Shown: positions 43,391 through 51,568 of the stretch, one piece after another
How positions within the stretch are numbered: position 1 is the first letter of the stretch
Layout of the letters: each line of letters starts with the position of its first letter
NCBI GenBank assembly: GCA_947567595.1
Contig: CANOMQ010000001.1
Location: forward strand, 141,613 to 205,612
Reading direction: 5' to 3'
Origin: an uncultured Lachnospiraceae bacterium
Lineage (GTDB): Bacteria; Bacillota; Clostridia; Lachnospirales; Lachnospiraceae
DNA length: 64,000 nt
Notes under the pieces: model-generated
Databases searched by the model: none
What the model saw: only the letters and a program-made list of their open reading frames with translations
What the model was told of the DNA's origin: nothing
Translations under genes and position numbers: made by a program

Positions 43391-44560
43391 ATGAAAAGAA
43401 AATCAGTAACAGCAGTTGTTACGGCGCTTGCAATGGCGCTGTCTCTTTCGGCGTGCGGAAATGGTGCGCAGAATGGGAAGGAAGAGGAGGTCATCGTGCG
43501 GGAGAGCGAGCCTTTGACGAATGTCGTCTGCGGGTGCTCCTGTGGGTGCGGTGATTGTATTTGCAGCGGCGTGGCAGGAAGCGTGGCGTCACAGCCTGCT
43601 CCTGTGGAAACACAGTCCGCTTCGGAAACCGTGACGCAGACGGACACACAGAGCGAGACGCAGCCGCAGACTGAGTCGCAGTCGTCGGGCGAGACGCAGC
43701 CGCAGGGCGCGGGAATGCTGGTGGAGCTTTCGGAGGGCGAGCTTGCGGCAAGACGGGAGCAGCAGGAGAATTTTGCGGAGGTGCGTGAGTCCCTCTATGA
43801 CTTGAACGACTCGCCTGACAAGACGAAGAAAATCAATCAGATGGATAAGCAGATTTTGGCAAACAATGCATATGACTTTAGCGACAAGACTGTCGTCTTT
43901 ATCGGTGACAGTATCACGGAGGGAATTACAAGCTCGGTTGACCAGAATGGAAATTATGTAAGTTACGTTACATACGTCAATTCGTATCTCCATTTTGGCA
44001 ATGTGCTCAACCACGGCATGGGCGGCAGAATGTTTGCGCAGTACGGCGGCGATGAGCTTTCCCTTGCCATGAATTTTGAAAATGTGACGAACGTCAATTC
44101 GGATATTATTGTGGTGTTTGCGGGCGTGAACGATTATCTGTGCACACCGCCCAACAAGCATTTCGGAAACGTGAAGGATACCATGACGACGGGAAATTTC
44201 TGCGGTGCGGTGCGCTATTTCATGAAGCAGTTAAAGGAGTATTACGGGGACAGGGAGATTTTCTTTGTCACGATGTACGACATTAACAAAAAACCCAACT
44301 GCACCTACGTGGACTTTAACGGACAGCCGACGCTTGGCGATTTCATGGCGGCGGAGCGCCAGCTTGCCGAGGAATTTGGGTTCAACGTGATTGAATTATA
44401 TGATACAGGCTTTATGGACTGCTCCACAAAGGAGGCTTCCGACTATTATCTGAGTGACGGGCTTCACCCGAAGGATAACGGAAGCATTGTTTTAGGGGAG
44501 CATATCGCGGCAGAGCTGTCGCTTTACTTTGGACAAAAGGAAGGAAACTCAGGAAATTAA
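43391..44560 (+). CDS. SGNH/GDSL-type lipoprotein with cysteine cluster
   Basis: A 389-residue exported lipoprotein. The signal peptide ends in a lipobox LSAC (cysteine near residue 20). A short VVCGCSCGCGDCIC cluster (about residues 47-59) holds six cysteines. A Ser/Thr/Gln/Glu-rich linker of about 45 residues follows, then an SGNH domain with VVFIGDSITEG (nucleophile serine), VVFAGVNDYL and YYLSDGLHPKDNG (catalytic Asp-x-x-His). It likely removes or transfers acyl groups on the surface glycan. GGAG precedes the ATG. The cysteine cluster is unusual for this family and may bind metal or form disulfides. Confidence 0.88.
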   Translation: MKRKSVTAVVTALAMALSLSACGNGAQNGKEEEVIVRESEPLTNVVCGCSCGCGDCICSGVAGSVASQPAPVETQSASETVTQTDTQSETQPQTESQSSGETQPQGAGMLVELSEGELAARREQQENFAEVRESLYDLNDSPDKTKKINQMDKQILANNAYDFSDKTVVFIGDSITEGITSSVDQNGNYVSYVTYVNSYLHFGNVLNHGMGGRMFAQYGGDELSLAMNFENVTNVNSDIIVVFAGVNDYLCTPPNKHFGNVKDTMTTGNFCGAVRYFMKQLKEYYGDREIFFVTMYDINKKPNCTYVDFNGQPTLGDFMAAERQLAEEFGFNVIELYDTGFMDCSTKEASDYYLSDGLHPKDNGSIVLGEHIAAELSLYFGQKEGNSGN

Positions 44561-45123
44561 TGGAAGGGCTGAATTTGTTTGAGTCAGACATACTTCTTTG
44601 GATACAGGACAATCTAAGAACAGATGCGTTTGATGTTCTCATGCCGTTTGTATCGGCTCTGAACAATGCGGGACTGTTGTCCATTCTGACAGTTCTTCTG
44701 CTGCTCGCGCTGACAAGGTACAGAAGGGTTGGAATAACGGCGTTTTTTTCACTTGCTTTTGAGTTTGTGATTGTAAACCTGTTTTTGAAAAACTGTACGG
44801 CAAGAATAAGACCATATATCGTGAATGAGAAGCTGATTTTGCTTGGGCAGGTGCCGACTGATTTTTCGTTCCCGTCAGGGCATACGGGCGCTGCGTTTGC
44901 GGTGTCAATGGCAATGCTTTTTTGCGCAAGGGACGGGGAACTGCCCAAGCCATGCGCGTATGCGGCGGTGGCGGCTTCCGTGCTGATTGCGCTTTCCCGG
45001 CTGTATAACGCGGCGCATTACCCGACGGACGTGCTTGTGGGTATGCTGGCCGGGCTTGTGACAGGAATGCTCGCGCACAAAATCATCTATGGGAATGGTC
45101 TTAAAAAGAAATTAGGAGATTGA
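44560..45123 (+). CDS. PAP2-family membrane phosphatase (undecaprenyl-diphosphatase-like)
   Basis: A 187-residue membrane protein with the three lipid-phosphatase motifs: KNCTARIRP (KX6RP), FPSGHTG (PSGH) and SRLYNAAHYPTD (SRX5HX3D). About five or six helices. It is of the BcrC/PgpB type that dephosphorylates undecaprenyl diphosphate outside the membrane, recycling the carrier released when glycan is transferred. It is coupled to the lipoprotein gene by a TAATG overlap. Confidence 0.94.
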   Translation: MEGLNLFESDILLWIQDNLRTDAFDVLMPFVSALNNAGLLSILTVLLLLALTRYRRVGITAFFSLAFEFVIVNLFLKNCTARIRPYIVNEKLILLGQVPTDFSFPSGHTGAAFAVSMAMLFCARDGELPKPCAYAAVAASVLIALSRLYNAAHYPTDVLVGMLAGLVTGMLAHKIIYGNGLKKKLGD

Positions 45124-45125
45124 CA

Positions 45126-46190
45126 GTGGAAATAATACAATGGTGCATTTTGCTTACGCTTGTGCTTCCTGTTCCGTTTTTTTTGGGAATGATACCAGTA
45201 AAATATATGACCAGCTTGCAAAGAACACCCGCAATGACGTATGTCTGCGGGTGGTTTGTGAGCTTTTTTCTATTTGAGCTGACGGCGGTTCCGTTTATTC
45301 TGCTGGAAAAAAGCTTTACGTCGCTTGTTGTCACCTACACCGTGATTATCGGAGTGGCTTTGGTGTGCTCTGTGTGGGCGTCGCGTCCTGTGTGGGGCGA
45401 TTTTGCCAGAAATATCAGGGGCGCGTTTTCCTTGCCGCTTTTGGTGAAGCTTGGGTGGCTTGCGGCGTTTTTTCTGATTGGCGTACAGCTTTATATGGCG
45501 GTCTCCTATGACCATTATGATGGCGATGACGCTTACTATATTGCGGTTTCTGTTTTGACGGACACGTTTGACACGATGTATCTTCGGGACGCGTATACGG
45601 GGTATCTCTATCCGCTTGACGCAAGACATGCCCTTTCGCCGACGCCGGTCTATCAGGCGTGGCTTTCAAGGCTTAGCGGTATTCACCCTGCGGTGATTGC
45701 CCACAGCGTGCTTTCGGTGGTATGGCTTGTCTTTATGTACTGCATTTACGGGCAGATTGGCAACCGGCTGTTTCCGATTACCAAAAAGGGCGGCAGGGAA
45801 AAGAGCAATTACCGCCCGCTGTTTCTGATTTTGATTGCGGTGTGGTTTGCGTTTGGGAATGTCTCGCTTTACACGACGGAGACGTTTGCCATGACAAGGA
45901 CGTGGCAGGGAAAAGGCATGATGGCAGGAATGGTGCTTCCGGCGCTCTTTTTGTGCCTGCTTTTTCTGGCGCTGGACAAAGTGCCGTCTGGCGCGTGGCT
46001 TTTGTTTGAGTGCGTGCTGGTGTCGGCGGTGTTTGCGACAAGCATTTCGTTTATGCTTGTGCCGACGGTCGTGGGGGTATCGGCGGTGCTGATTGGCATG
46101 AAAAAGAAAAGCGTGCGTGCGGCGGCGTGTATTTTTGCCTGCTGCGTGCCGTGTCTGCTTCTTGCCGTGTGCTACGTCGTCGTGAAATGA
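45126..46190 (+). CDS. DUF6077-like membrane protein, probable N-terminal part of a GT-C enzyme
   Basis: A 354-residue polytopic protein with about nine hydrophobic segments. DHYDGDDAYYIAVSVLTDT followed by the YTGYLYPLDARHALSPTPVY segment resembles DUF6077 proteins; the acidic outer-loop motif would be the catalytic site of a GT-C enzyme. It starts at GTG 45126, seven bases after AGGAG. It ends right after a helix, without the soluble tail seen in the other GT-C proteins here; the following gene begins with helices and has such a tail. The two may be halves of one enzyme. Confidence 0.72.
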   Translation: MEIIQWCILLTLVLPVPFFLGMIPVKYMTSLQRTPAMTYVCGWFVSFFLFELTAVPFILLEKSFTSLVVTYTVIIGVALVCSVWASRPVWGDFARNIRGAFSLPLLVKLGWLAAFFLIGVQLYMAVSYDHYDGDDAYYIAVSVLTDTFDTMYLRDAYTGYLYPLDARHALSPTPVYQAWLSRLSGIHPAVIAHSVLSVVWLVFMYCIYGQIGNRLFPITKKGGREKSNYRPLFLILIAVWFAFGNVSLYTTETFAMTRTWQGKGMMAGMVLPALFLCLLFLALDKVPSGAWLLFECVLVSAVFATSISFMLVPTVVGVSAVLIGMKKKSVRAAACIFACCVPCLLLAVCYVVVK

Positions 46191-46218
46191 GCTTTGGGAT
46201 ACGACAGGAGGGTATGGT

Positions 46219-47085
46219 ATGCTTGCGGCGTTAAAAACAGCGCTCGGGACAGTGCTTGAGGATTTGATTTTATATAATAGCAAAAGTGCTTTGGTGCCGC
46301 TTTTTTTCATTGCGCTGTTGTTTTTGTGGGTGACGGAGAAGCAAAAGCGGCTGCGGGTGGTGCTTGTGTATCTTGTGACGGCGCTTTTTGTGGTGTTTGT
46401 GTGCCCGCTGTATGTGTGGATTGGCATGCAGATTGACGCACAGATTTATTATCGCGTGCTGTGGGCGCTTCCGATGGGCATTCTTGTGTGCTACAGCGCG
46501 GTCAGGGTGGTTATGCGGTTTCGGGGGGGTATCAGCAGGGGGCTTGTATTTTTGCTCGCAGTGCTTATCATCTGTATCAACGGGGATTTGGTCTACACAA
46601 AGACGCTGCATTTTAAGTCGGTGAACGCTTACCATATGCCGCAGCAGGTCATTGATGTGGCGGAGGCGCTAAAGCTTGACAATTATATGCCGATTGCGGT
46701 GCTTCCGGCGGAGCTTCTGCCGTTTTTCAGGCAATACACGGCAGATGTGTACACACCGTATGGAAGAAACATTTTAGAGCCTGCGTGGAGCTTCTCTAAC
46801 GAGCTTTACGACGCGATGGAGGGCAACAAGACAAGCTATGACGCGGTGGAAATCGCGCGCTGTGCAAGGCAGGAGCACTGTGCGTTTGTGGTGCTTTCGT
46901 GTGCGAAGCAAATCCGCGGCGGCATGGAGGAGCAGAATTATTTCCTGCTGGATTTTGTGCAGGGGTATTATATTTATATGGATTACCATTATTATGACGT
47001 ATACAAGGAGCAGGGGCTGTTAGATGAGGACGTGCTTTTGGTCGGGGAAGCGAAACGGGGGGATTTTGATGAAGGCAAAAATTAA
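46219..47085 (+). CDS. membrane protein, probable C-terminal part of a two-gene GT-C enzyme
   Basis: A 288-residue protein. Three or four helices (residues 18-125) are followed by a soluble region of about 150 residues. That architecture matches the C-terminal third of the full-length GT-C proteins in this window. It has its own good ribosome site (AGGAGGG, 46205-46211) 28 bases after the preceding stop, so it is translated separately, whether by gene fission or an old frameshift. It overlaps the start of the small transporter gene by 17 bases. Confidence 0.65.
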   Translation: MLAALKTALGTVLEDLILYNSKSALVPLFFIALLFLWVTEKQKRLRVVLVYLVTALFVVFVCPLYVWIGMQIDAQIYYRVLWALPMGILVCYSAVRVVMRFRGGISRGLVFLLAVLIICINGDLVYTKTLHFKSVNAYHMPQQVIDVAEALKLDNYMPIAVLPAELLPFFRQYTADVYTPYGRNILEPAWSFSNELYDAMEGNKTSYDAVEIARCARQEHCAFVVLSCAKQIRGGMEEQNYFLLDFVQGYYIYMDYHYYDVYKEQGLLDEDVLLVGEAKRGDFDEGKN

Positions 47086-47443
47086 AAATATTATCCTGCT
47101 GCAGGGTGTTGTCGTGATTTACACGCTTTCCGGAATCATGTCAAAAAACGCGTCGGCAAACGGCGGCAATCCTGTGAAATTTCTGGTGTTCTTTGGGCTG
47201 GAATTTCTGCTGCTTGCGGTTTATGCGGTTTTGTGGCAGCAGATGATTAAGCGGTTTGAGCTTTCGGTGGCGTATGCGAACCGTTCGATGGCGGTGCTCT
47301 GGTCAATGCTTTGGGCAGTTTTGTTTTTCCACGATACGGTTACCGTGAAAAACATCATCGGCGTGCTGCTTGTGACGGCGGGTACCGTGATTATCAACAC
47401 GGATTTGAAGAAGGAAGAGGAAGAAGGGGCGCAAAATGATTAG
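47069..47443 (+). CDS. SMR/EamA-like small transporter, ArnE/ArnF-like subunit
   Basis: A 124-residue protein with four helices and the small-multidrug-resistance/EamA layout: KNIILLQGVVVIYTLSGIMSK, then LSVAYANRSMAVLWSMLWAVLFF and VKNIIGVLLVTAGTVIIN. An acidic cytoplasmic tail ends it. The ATG at 47069 follows GGGGGGA. It overlaps a second gene of the same kind (ATGATTAG), as with the ArnE/ArnF heterodimer that flips undecaprenyl-phosphate aminoarabinose. Here the pair would flip a polyprenyl-phosphate sugar for the adjoining GT-C protein; this is inference from position. Confidence 0.8.
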   Translation: MKAKIKNIILLQGVVVIYTLSGIMSKNASANGGNPVKFLVFFGLEFLLLAVYAVLWQQMIKRFELSVAYANRSMAVLWSMLWAVLFFHDTVTVKNIIGVLLVTAGTVIINTDLKKEEEEGAQND

Positions 47444-47774
47444 TCCGTTTATCGTATGTATGTTTGTGTCCGTGGGCGTTGCCTCCGTGTCGCAGATTTT
47501 GTTGAAAAAGAGCGCGATGAAGACGTATTCATCGGTGGTAAGGGAATATCTCAATCCGTTTGTGATTGGGGGCTATGGGCTTTTGTTTTTGTCAATGCTT
47601 TTGACGATTTATGCCTACAGCGGAATGGATTACAAGAACGGCCCGGTGATTGAGTCGTTTGGAAATGTGCTTGTGCTTTTGCTTGGCTGTGTTTTTTTAA
47701 ATGAGCACATCAGCCTGCGCAAAATTGCGGGGATTGGCTGTATTATGCTTGGCATGGCAGTATTTTACATGTAG
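47436..47774 (+). CDS. SMR/EamA-like small transporter, second subunit
   Basis: A 112-residue four-helix protein: FIVCMFVSVGVASVSQILLKKS is the typical first helix with the KKSA motif, FVIGGYGLLFLSMLLTIYAY follows, and ISLRKIAGIGCIMLGMAVF ends it. Paired with the previous gene as a probable heterodimer. No terminator was seen after it, but a good promoter for the next gene lies at 47793-47821. Confidence 0.8.
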   Translation: MISPFIVCMFVSVGVASVSQILLKKSAMKTYSSVVREYLNPFVIGGYGLLFLSMLLTIYAYSGMDYKNGPVIESFGNVLVLLLGCVFLNEHISLRKIAGIGCIMLGMAVFYM

Positions 47775-47792
47775 GAATTTGGCGTAAAGTAG

Positions 47793-47821
47793 TTGCCATA
47801 ACGTTCAAACTTTGGTATTAT
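47793..47821 (+). promoter_or_regulatory. promoter of the large GH25 protein
   Basis: TTGCCA (47793-47798) and TATTAT (47816-47821) are exactly 17 bases apart, in the 123-base gap before the GH25 gene. It suggests the lysozyme gene is transcribed independently of the transporter pair. Confidence 0.6.
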
Positions 47822-47897
47822 TGTTGCGTAATCGTTAAAAATGTTACAAAATTGTTAAATATAACAAGAAGGAGGAAGTCTGAAAGACAATACTGGA

Positions 47898-50800
47898 ATG
47901 AAAAATAAAAAGGCATTTGGATTGTATGGGACGAATAAGAGAAAAACAGCCGGCAGAAGAAAGAAATATCAGGCTGATGAATATACAGAGGAGATGTATG
48001 AGGAGTTTGGTCAGGACGACGACGCGTATTATGAGGACGATGACAGCGAGGAGTATGACGATGACAGCGAGGAGTATGACGATGACAGCGAGGAGTATGA
48101 CGATGACAGCGAGGAGTATGACGATGATGATGCGTACATAGTCGGGTATCACGACGCGGCACAGTATTATGAAGAGGAGGCGACTGGTCAGGAGTCCGAG
48201 GAGGACAGCTACGAGCCGCAGGAGGATTATTACGGGGAGGCGGATTATTACGCGCAGGAGCTTGATGAGCGTGATGATGTGCAGGAGGATTATTACGAGG
48301 AGGAAGCGTTTTTTGAGGAGGAGGCTTCCGAATATTATGCCGAGGAGCTGTCCGGGCAGGAGCCGGAGTATGAAGCGGAGGAGGACGCACAGGAGTCGGA
48401 ATACTATGCGGACGATTACGCGGAGGATACGGAGAGCTATTATGAGGAGGACGGCGCGTATTACGACGAGGAGGGGGAATACTACGAATCGGAGGAGTAC
48501 GGCGACGAGTATGATGAGGACTATGAGGACTATGATGAGGACAGCTTTGACACGGCGTATGACGGCGTAAACAACAGCTACAGTGCGTCCTTTGACGGCG
48601 GATATGAGGAGGCGTATGGGGAGCCGCAGGATACGGTTTCGTTTGGGACGGATTTTTCGGGAAAAATGCAGGCGCTGCTGCACAACCTGAAAAAGCACGC
48701 GGCAGACATGACGCCGCTTGACGCGGTGATTGCGACGACAGGGATTGTGGTTTTGGTGGCAATCCTTGTGCTGGTGAGCATGTTCTTTTCCAATAGGCGC
48801 GTGAACGAGCACATTGAGGCAATTGCGCCAATCGGGACGGAGCTTGCGGGTATCGGCATTGTGGGCGAGGGCGGTCTTTCCTCTATCACAGACGCGGCGC
48901 TTTCGGGCGGCTTTGGCAGTGAGCAGGAGAGCAGCTCGGAAATCATGTCGGAGACAGGTGTTGCAGGCGGTAAGGTCAGCGTCAGCTTTGTTTCCGTGGA
49001 GAAGGATTTAAAAATCCGCTTTACGGACGTAAACAGCGGTGAGCTGATTACCGGAACGAAATTCGAGGTAAAGCTTGTCAACACATCAAGCAAGAAGGAG
49101 CTTGTCCTGACGGACGACGATATGGACGGTATTATCTATGCGGATAATATCAAGGCAGGCACCTTTGACGCGGTGATTACGTCAACGGACAAATACCAGT
49201 TCCCCTCCGTTGCGCAGCAGGTGACGGTCAAGGATAAGGTGGAGTATGTGGTCATCAATGTGCAGGACGAGGTAAAGAGCGAGAAGCAGGTCAATGTGGC
49301 GGCGGAGGATACGCAGAAAAAGGACGCGGCGGCAGAGGAGGTCAAGCTGACGGATACGGTCGAGTGGGTGGAGTCAACCAAGACGCCAATCGGCGGCACG
49401 GAGAGCTATCTTCCGGTTGACAAGAATACGATACCCGATCCCTCGAAGGTATCCCGGGCAGCGGCGAGAATGCTGTTTGACACGATAAACGTTTCCCTTG
49501 ACAAATCAAGTCTTTCCTTAAAGACCGGCTCGACGGCAAAGCTCTCGGGGACGTCTTTTAGCGACAAGACGGAAGGGGATACGGAGTACAAATACACGAC
49601 GGAGTGGAAGTCCTCCGACGAAGCCGTGGCAACGGTGGACAGCGGCATGGTGACGGCAAAGGCGGAAGGCAAGGCTACCATTACGTATACGGTTACAAGG
49701 AAAACGATTACGACGACGTATGAGCCGGAAAATCCGGTCGAGGAGACGGTGCAGATTGACCTTGAGGACTATGAGAAGCTTTCCGACGCGGAGAAGGGAA
49801 AGTGCACGCCGATAAAGGACGACGCGGATCAGACGATTGCCTATGACTACAAGCGCACAATCGAGCCGGAGAAGAAGACAAGCGAGACGACGGATACGGC
49901 GAGTGCTTCGTGCGAGGTGACGGTGGAGGCGGCGAAGCTGTCCTCGGCGAAGCTGGAGCTTTCGGCGGACAAGACGAGCTGTAGTGTGAATGAGACGCTT
50001 ACGGTGAAGCCGTCAAAGCTTGTCTACACCAAGGACGACAACAGCACGGAGACGGTTACGCAGAATTTCCCGGCGGTTACGTGGTCAAGCAGTGACAAGG
50101 CGGTTGCGGAGGTGGACGCTTCCGGCGTCGTGACCGGAAAAAAGGCGGGTACAGCCGTTATTACAGGACAGATGAAGGGCATTCAGGGCGCTGACGGTAA
50201 GGAGCTTGACATCAAGGCGCAGATTAATATCACGATAAATGCCGATAATACGCTTGTGGTGGCACTTGACCGGACGGACGGCGTTTATATCGCGTTGGGT
50301 GGTACGACGACGCTTACGGCGACGGTGAGCGGTTATATCAGCGACGCGGGCGTGACATGGGAGACCTCCGACGCAAAGGTGGCGACGGTGGACGAGAAGG
50401 GCGTTGTGACAGGCGTATCAGCGGGTAGTGCGGTGATTTCGGCGGTCACAAAGGAAAAGGACGGAAAAAACAATCCGGCAAAGGCGTCCTGCACGGTGAC
50501 GGTCAACTCGAATGCGTCTGGCGACACGGTCACGAAATTAAAGGACGCAAACGGAAACCAGATTTATTTAAAGAACAACGACGGCAGCTACAAGGAGGCA
50601 GTTTACGCGGATTATTACGCGGCGTCGGAATTTTATATCAAAACTGCGGCACAATATAAATACACGGGCTGGCAGACCATAGATGGCAAGACTTATTTTT
50701 ACGACAAAAACGGCAATCCGGTCACGGGGGCGCAGGTCATTCAGGGCGTTACCTACAATTTCGGCACTGACGGGGCGATTGCGACGACGGTGAACGGCTC

Positions 50801-51395
50801 GAAATTCGGTATCGATGTGTCAAGGCATAACGGCGAGATTAACTGGAACGCGGTGAAGGCGTCGGGTGTTGACTATGTGATTATCCGCTGCGGCTACAGA
50901 GGCTCGGCGACGGGGGCGCTCATTCAGGATCAGAGCTTTACGAAGAATATCCAAGGTGCGACGGCGGCAGGTCTTAAGGTTGGTATTTATGTGTTCTCGC
51001 AGGCGGTCAACGAGGTGGAGGCAGTCAAGGAGGCTTCGCTTGCGGTGGCGTGTGCGAAGGGGTATAACCTGACATATCCGATTTTCATTGACACGGAGTC
51101 GAGCGGCGGACGTGCGGATAAGATTGACAAGGCGACACGGACTGCCGTGGTGAATGCGTTTTGTCAGACGGTGGCAAACTCTGGCTACAAGGCGGGAATT
51201 TACGCGTCGAAGACATGGTTTGAGGACAGGCTGAACATGAGCGCCATTCCGGGTGGCTACCGTATATGGCTTGCGCAGTATGCGGCGGCGCCGACCTATA
51301 AGGGGAAATATGATATGTGGCAGTATTCAAGCAAGGGTAAAATCAGCGGGATTAAAGGGAATGTTGATTTGAATTTAAGCTATATGGGATATTAA
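47898..51395 (+). CDS. type-II membrane GH25 lysozyme with acidic cytoplasmic region, SpaA-like and Ig-like domains
   Basis: A 1165-residue protein. Residues 1-265 are cytoplasmic, very rich in Asp, Glu and Tyr, with four perfect DDDSEEY repeats (47-74). One helix (about 275-298) follows. The outer part has a SpaA-like domain (about 361-455), three Ig-like BIG2 domains (about 534-600, 680-760, 785-860), a cell-wall-binding-type repeat (YTGWQTIDGKTYFYDKNG, from 918) and a GH25 muramidase domain (970-1165) with FGIDVSRHNGE and FIDTESSGG as active-site segments. It cleaves peptidoglycan outside the membrane. The ribosome site (AAGGAGGAAG, 47869-47878) is 20 or more bases ahead of ATG 47898; an in-frame CTG at 47880 is nearer. 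Confidence 0.9.
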   Translation: MKNKKAFGLYGTNKRKTAGRRKKYQADEYTEEMYEEFGQDDDAYYEDDDSEEYDDDSEEYDDDSEEYDDDSEEYDDDDAYIVGYHDAAQYYEEEATGQESEEDSYEPQEDYYGEADYYAQELDERDDVQEDYYEEEAFFEEEASEYYAEELSGQEPEYEAEEDAQESEYYADDYAEDTESYYEEDGAYYDEEGEYYESEEYGDEYDEDYEDYDEDSFDTAYDGVNNSYSASFDGGYEEAYGEPQDTVSFGTDFSGKMQALLHNLKKHAADMTPLDAVIATTGIVVLVAILVLVSMFFSNRRVNEHIEAIAPIGTELAGIGIVGEGGLSSITDAALSGGFGSEQESSSEIMSETGVAGGKVSVSFVSVEKDLKIRFTDVNSGELITGTKFEVKLVNTSSKKELVLTDDDMDGIIYADNIKAGTFDAVITSTDKYQFPSVAQQVTVKDKVEYVVINVQDEVKSEKQVNVAAEDTQKKDAAAEEVKLTDTVEWVESTKTPIGGTESYLPVDKNTIPDPSKVSRAAARMLFDTINVSLDKSSLSLKTGSTAKLSGTSFSDKTEGDTEYKYTTEWKSSDEAVATVDSGMVTAKAEGKATITYTVTRKTITTTYEPENPVEETVQIDLEDYEKLSDAEKGKCTPIKDDADQTIAYDYKRTIEPEKKTSETTDTASASCEVTVEAAKLSSAKLELSADKTSCSVNETLTVKPSKLVYTKDDNSTETVTQNFPAVTWSSSDKAVAEVDASGVVTGKKAGTAVITGQMKGIQGADGKELDIKAQINITINADNTLVVALDRTDGVYIALGGTTTLTATVSGYISDAGVTWETSDAKVATVDEKGVVTGVSAGSAVISAVTKEKDGKNNPAKASCTVTVNSNASGDTVTKLKDANGNQIYLKNNDGSYKEAVYADYYAASEFYIKTAAQYKYTGWQTIDGKTYFYDKNGNPVTGAQVIQGVTYNFGTDGAIATTVNGSKFGIDVSRHNGEINWNAVKASGVDYVIIRCGYRGSATGALIQDQSFTKNIQGATAAGLKVGIYVFSQAVNEVEAVKEASLAVACAKGYNLTYPIFIDTESSGGRADKIDKATRTAVVNAFCQTVANSGYKAGIYASKTWFEDRLNMSAIPGGYRIWLAQYAAAPTYKGKYDMWQYSSKGKISGIKGNVDLNLSYMGY
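48036..48119 (+). repeat. four perfect 21-bp tandem repeats in coding sequence
   Basis: The unit GACGATGACAGCGAGGAGTAT occurs four times without a mismatch and encodes DDDSEEY. The length is in frame, so copy number can change without breaking the gene. Identical copies suggest recent expansion. It is a coding microsatellite, not a CRISPR array. Confidence 0.97.
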
Positions 51396-51407
51396 GGCAT
51401 GAGGAAG

Positions 51408-51455
51408 CTCTAAGGCTGCAAGAAATTGCAGTCTAAGAGTTTCTATGCGTTTTGG
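51408..51455 (+). terminator. probable intrinsic terminator after the large GH25 gene
   Basis: Arms at 51408-51421 and 51426-51439 pair at 13 of 14 positions (one A-A mismatch, one G-T) around a GAAA tetraloop. The following TTTCTATGCGTTTT is only moderately T-rich, so termination may be partial. Confidence 0.6.
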
Positions 51456-51474
51456 AATTTGATAAGAGATTTGC

Positions 51475-51503
51475 TTGCAATATTTGCCAAGATACGATAA
51501 AAT
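51475..51503 (+). promoter_or_regulatory. promoter of the rhamnose/export operon
   Basis: TTGCAA (51475-51480) and TAAAAT (51498-51503) are 17 bases apart, between the terminator above and rmlB. It probably drives rmlB and the genes that follow. Confidence 0.5.
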
Positions 51504-51568
51504 TAGGCGAGATAGCAAAACATTAAAATTGGAATAAAATGGAAGAACAATTTGGAGGTATCTTTTTC

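Noticed and set aside
45666-46427. A 253-codon minus-strand open frame over the DUF6077-like genes
   Set aside because: Its His/Arg/Lys-rich product is typical of the reverse complement of GC-richer membrane-protein codons.
48036-48119. CRISPR-like array
   Set aside because: The 21-bp units are contiguous with no spacers, and they encode an in-frame heptapeptide.
47818-48831. Long open frames on the minus strand opposite the acidic GH25 region
   Set aside because: They mirror the Asp/Glu-rich codons (GAC, GAG) of the plus-strand gene and give low-complexity Pro/His/Arg or Val/Ile/Leu products; there is no ribosome site and the plus-strand gene is certain.
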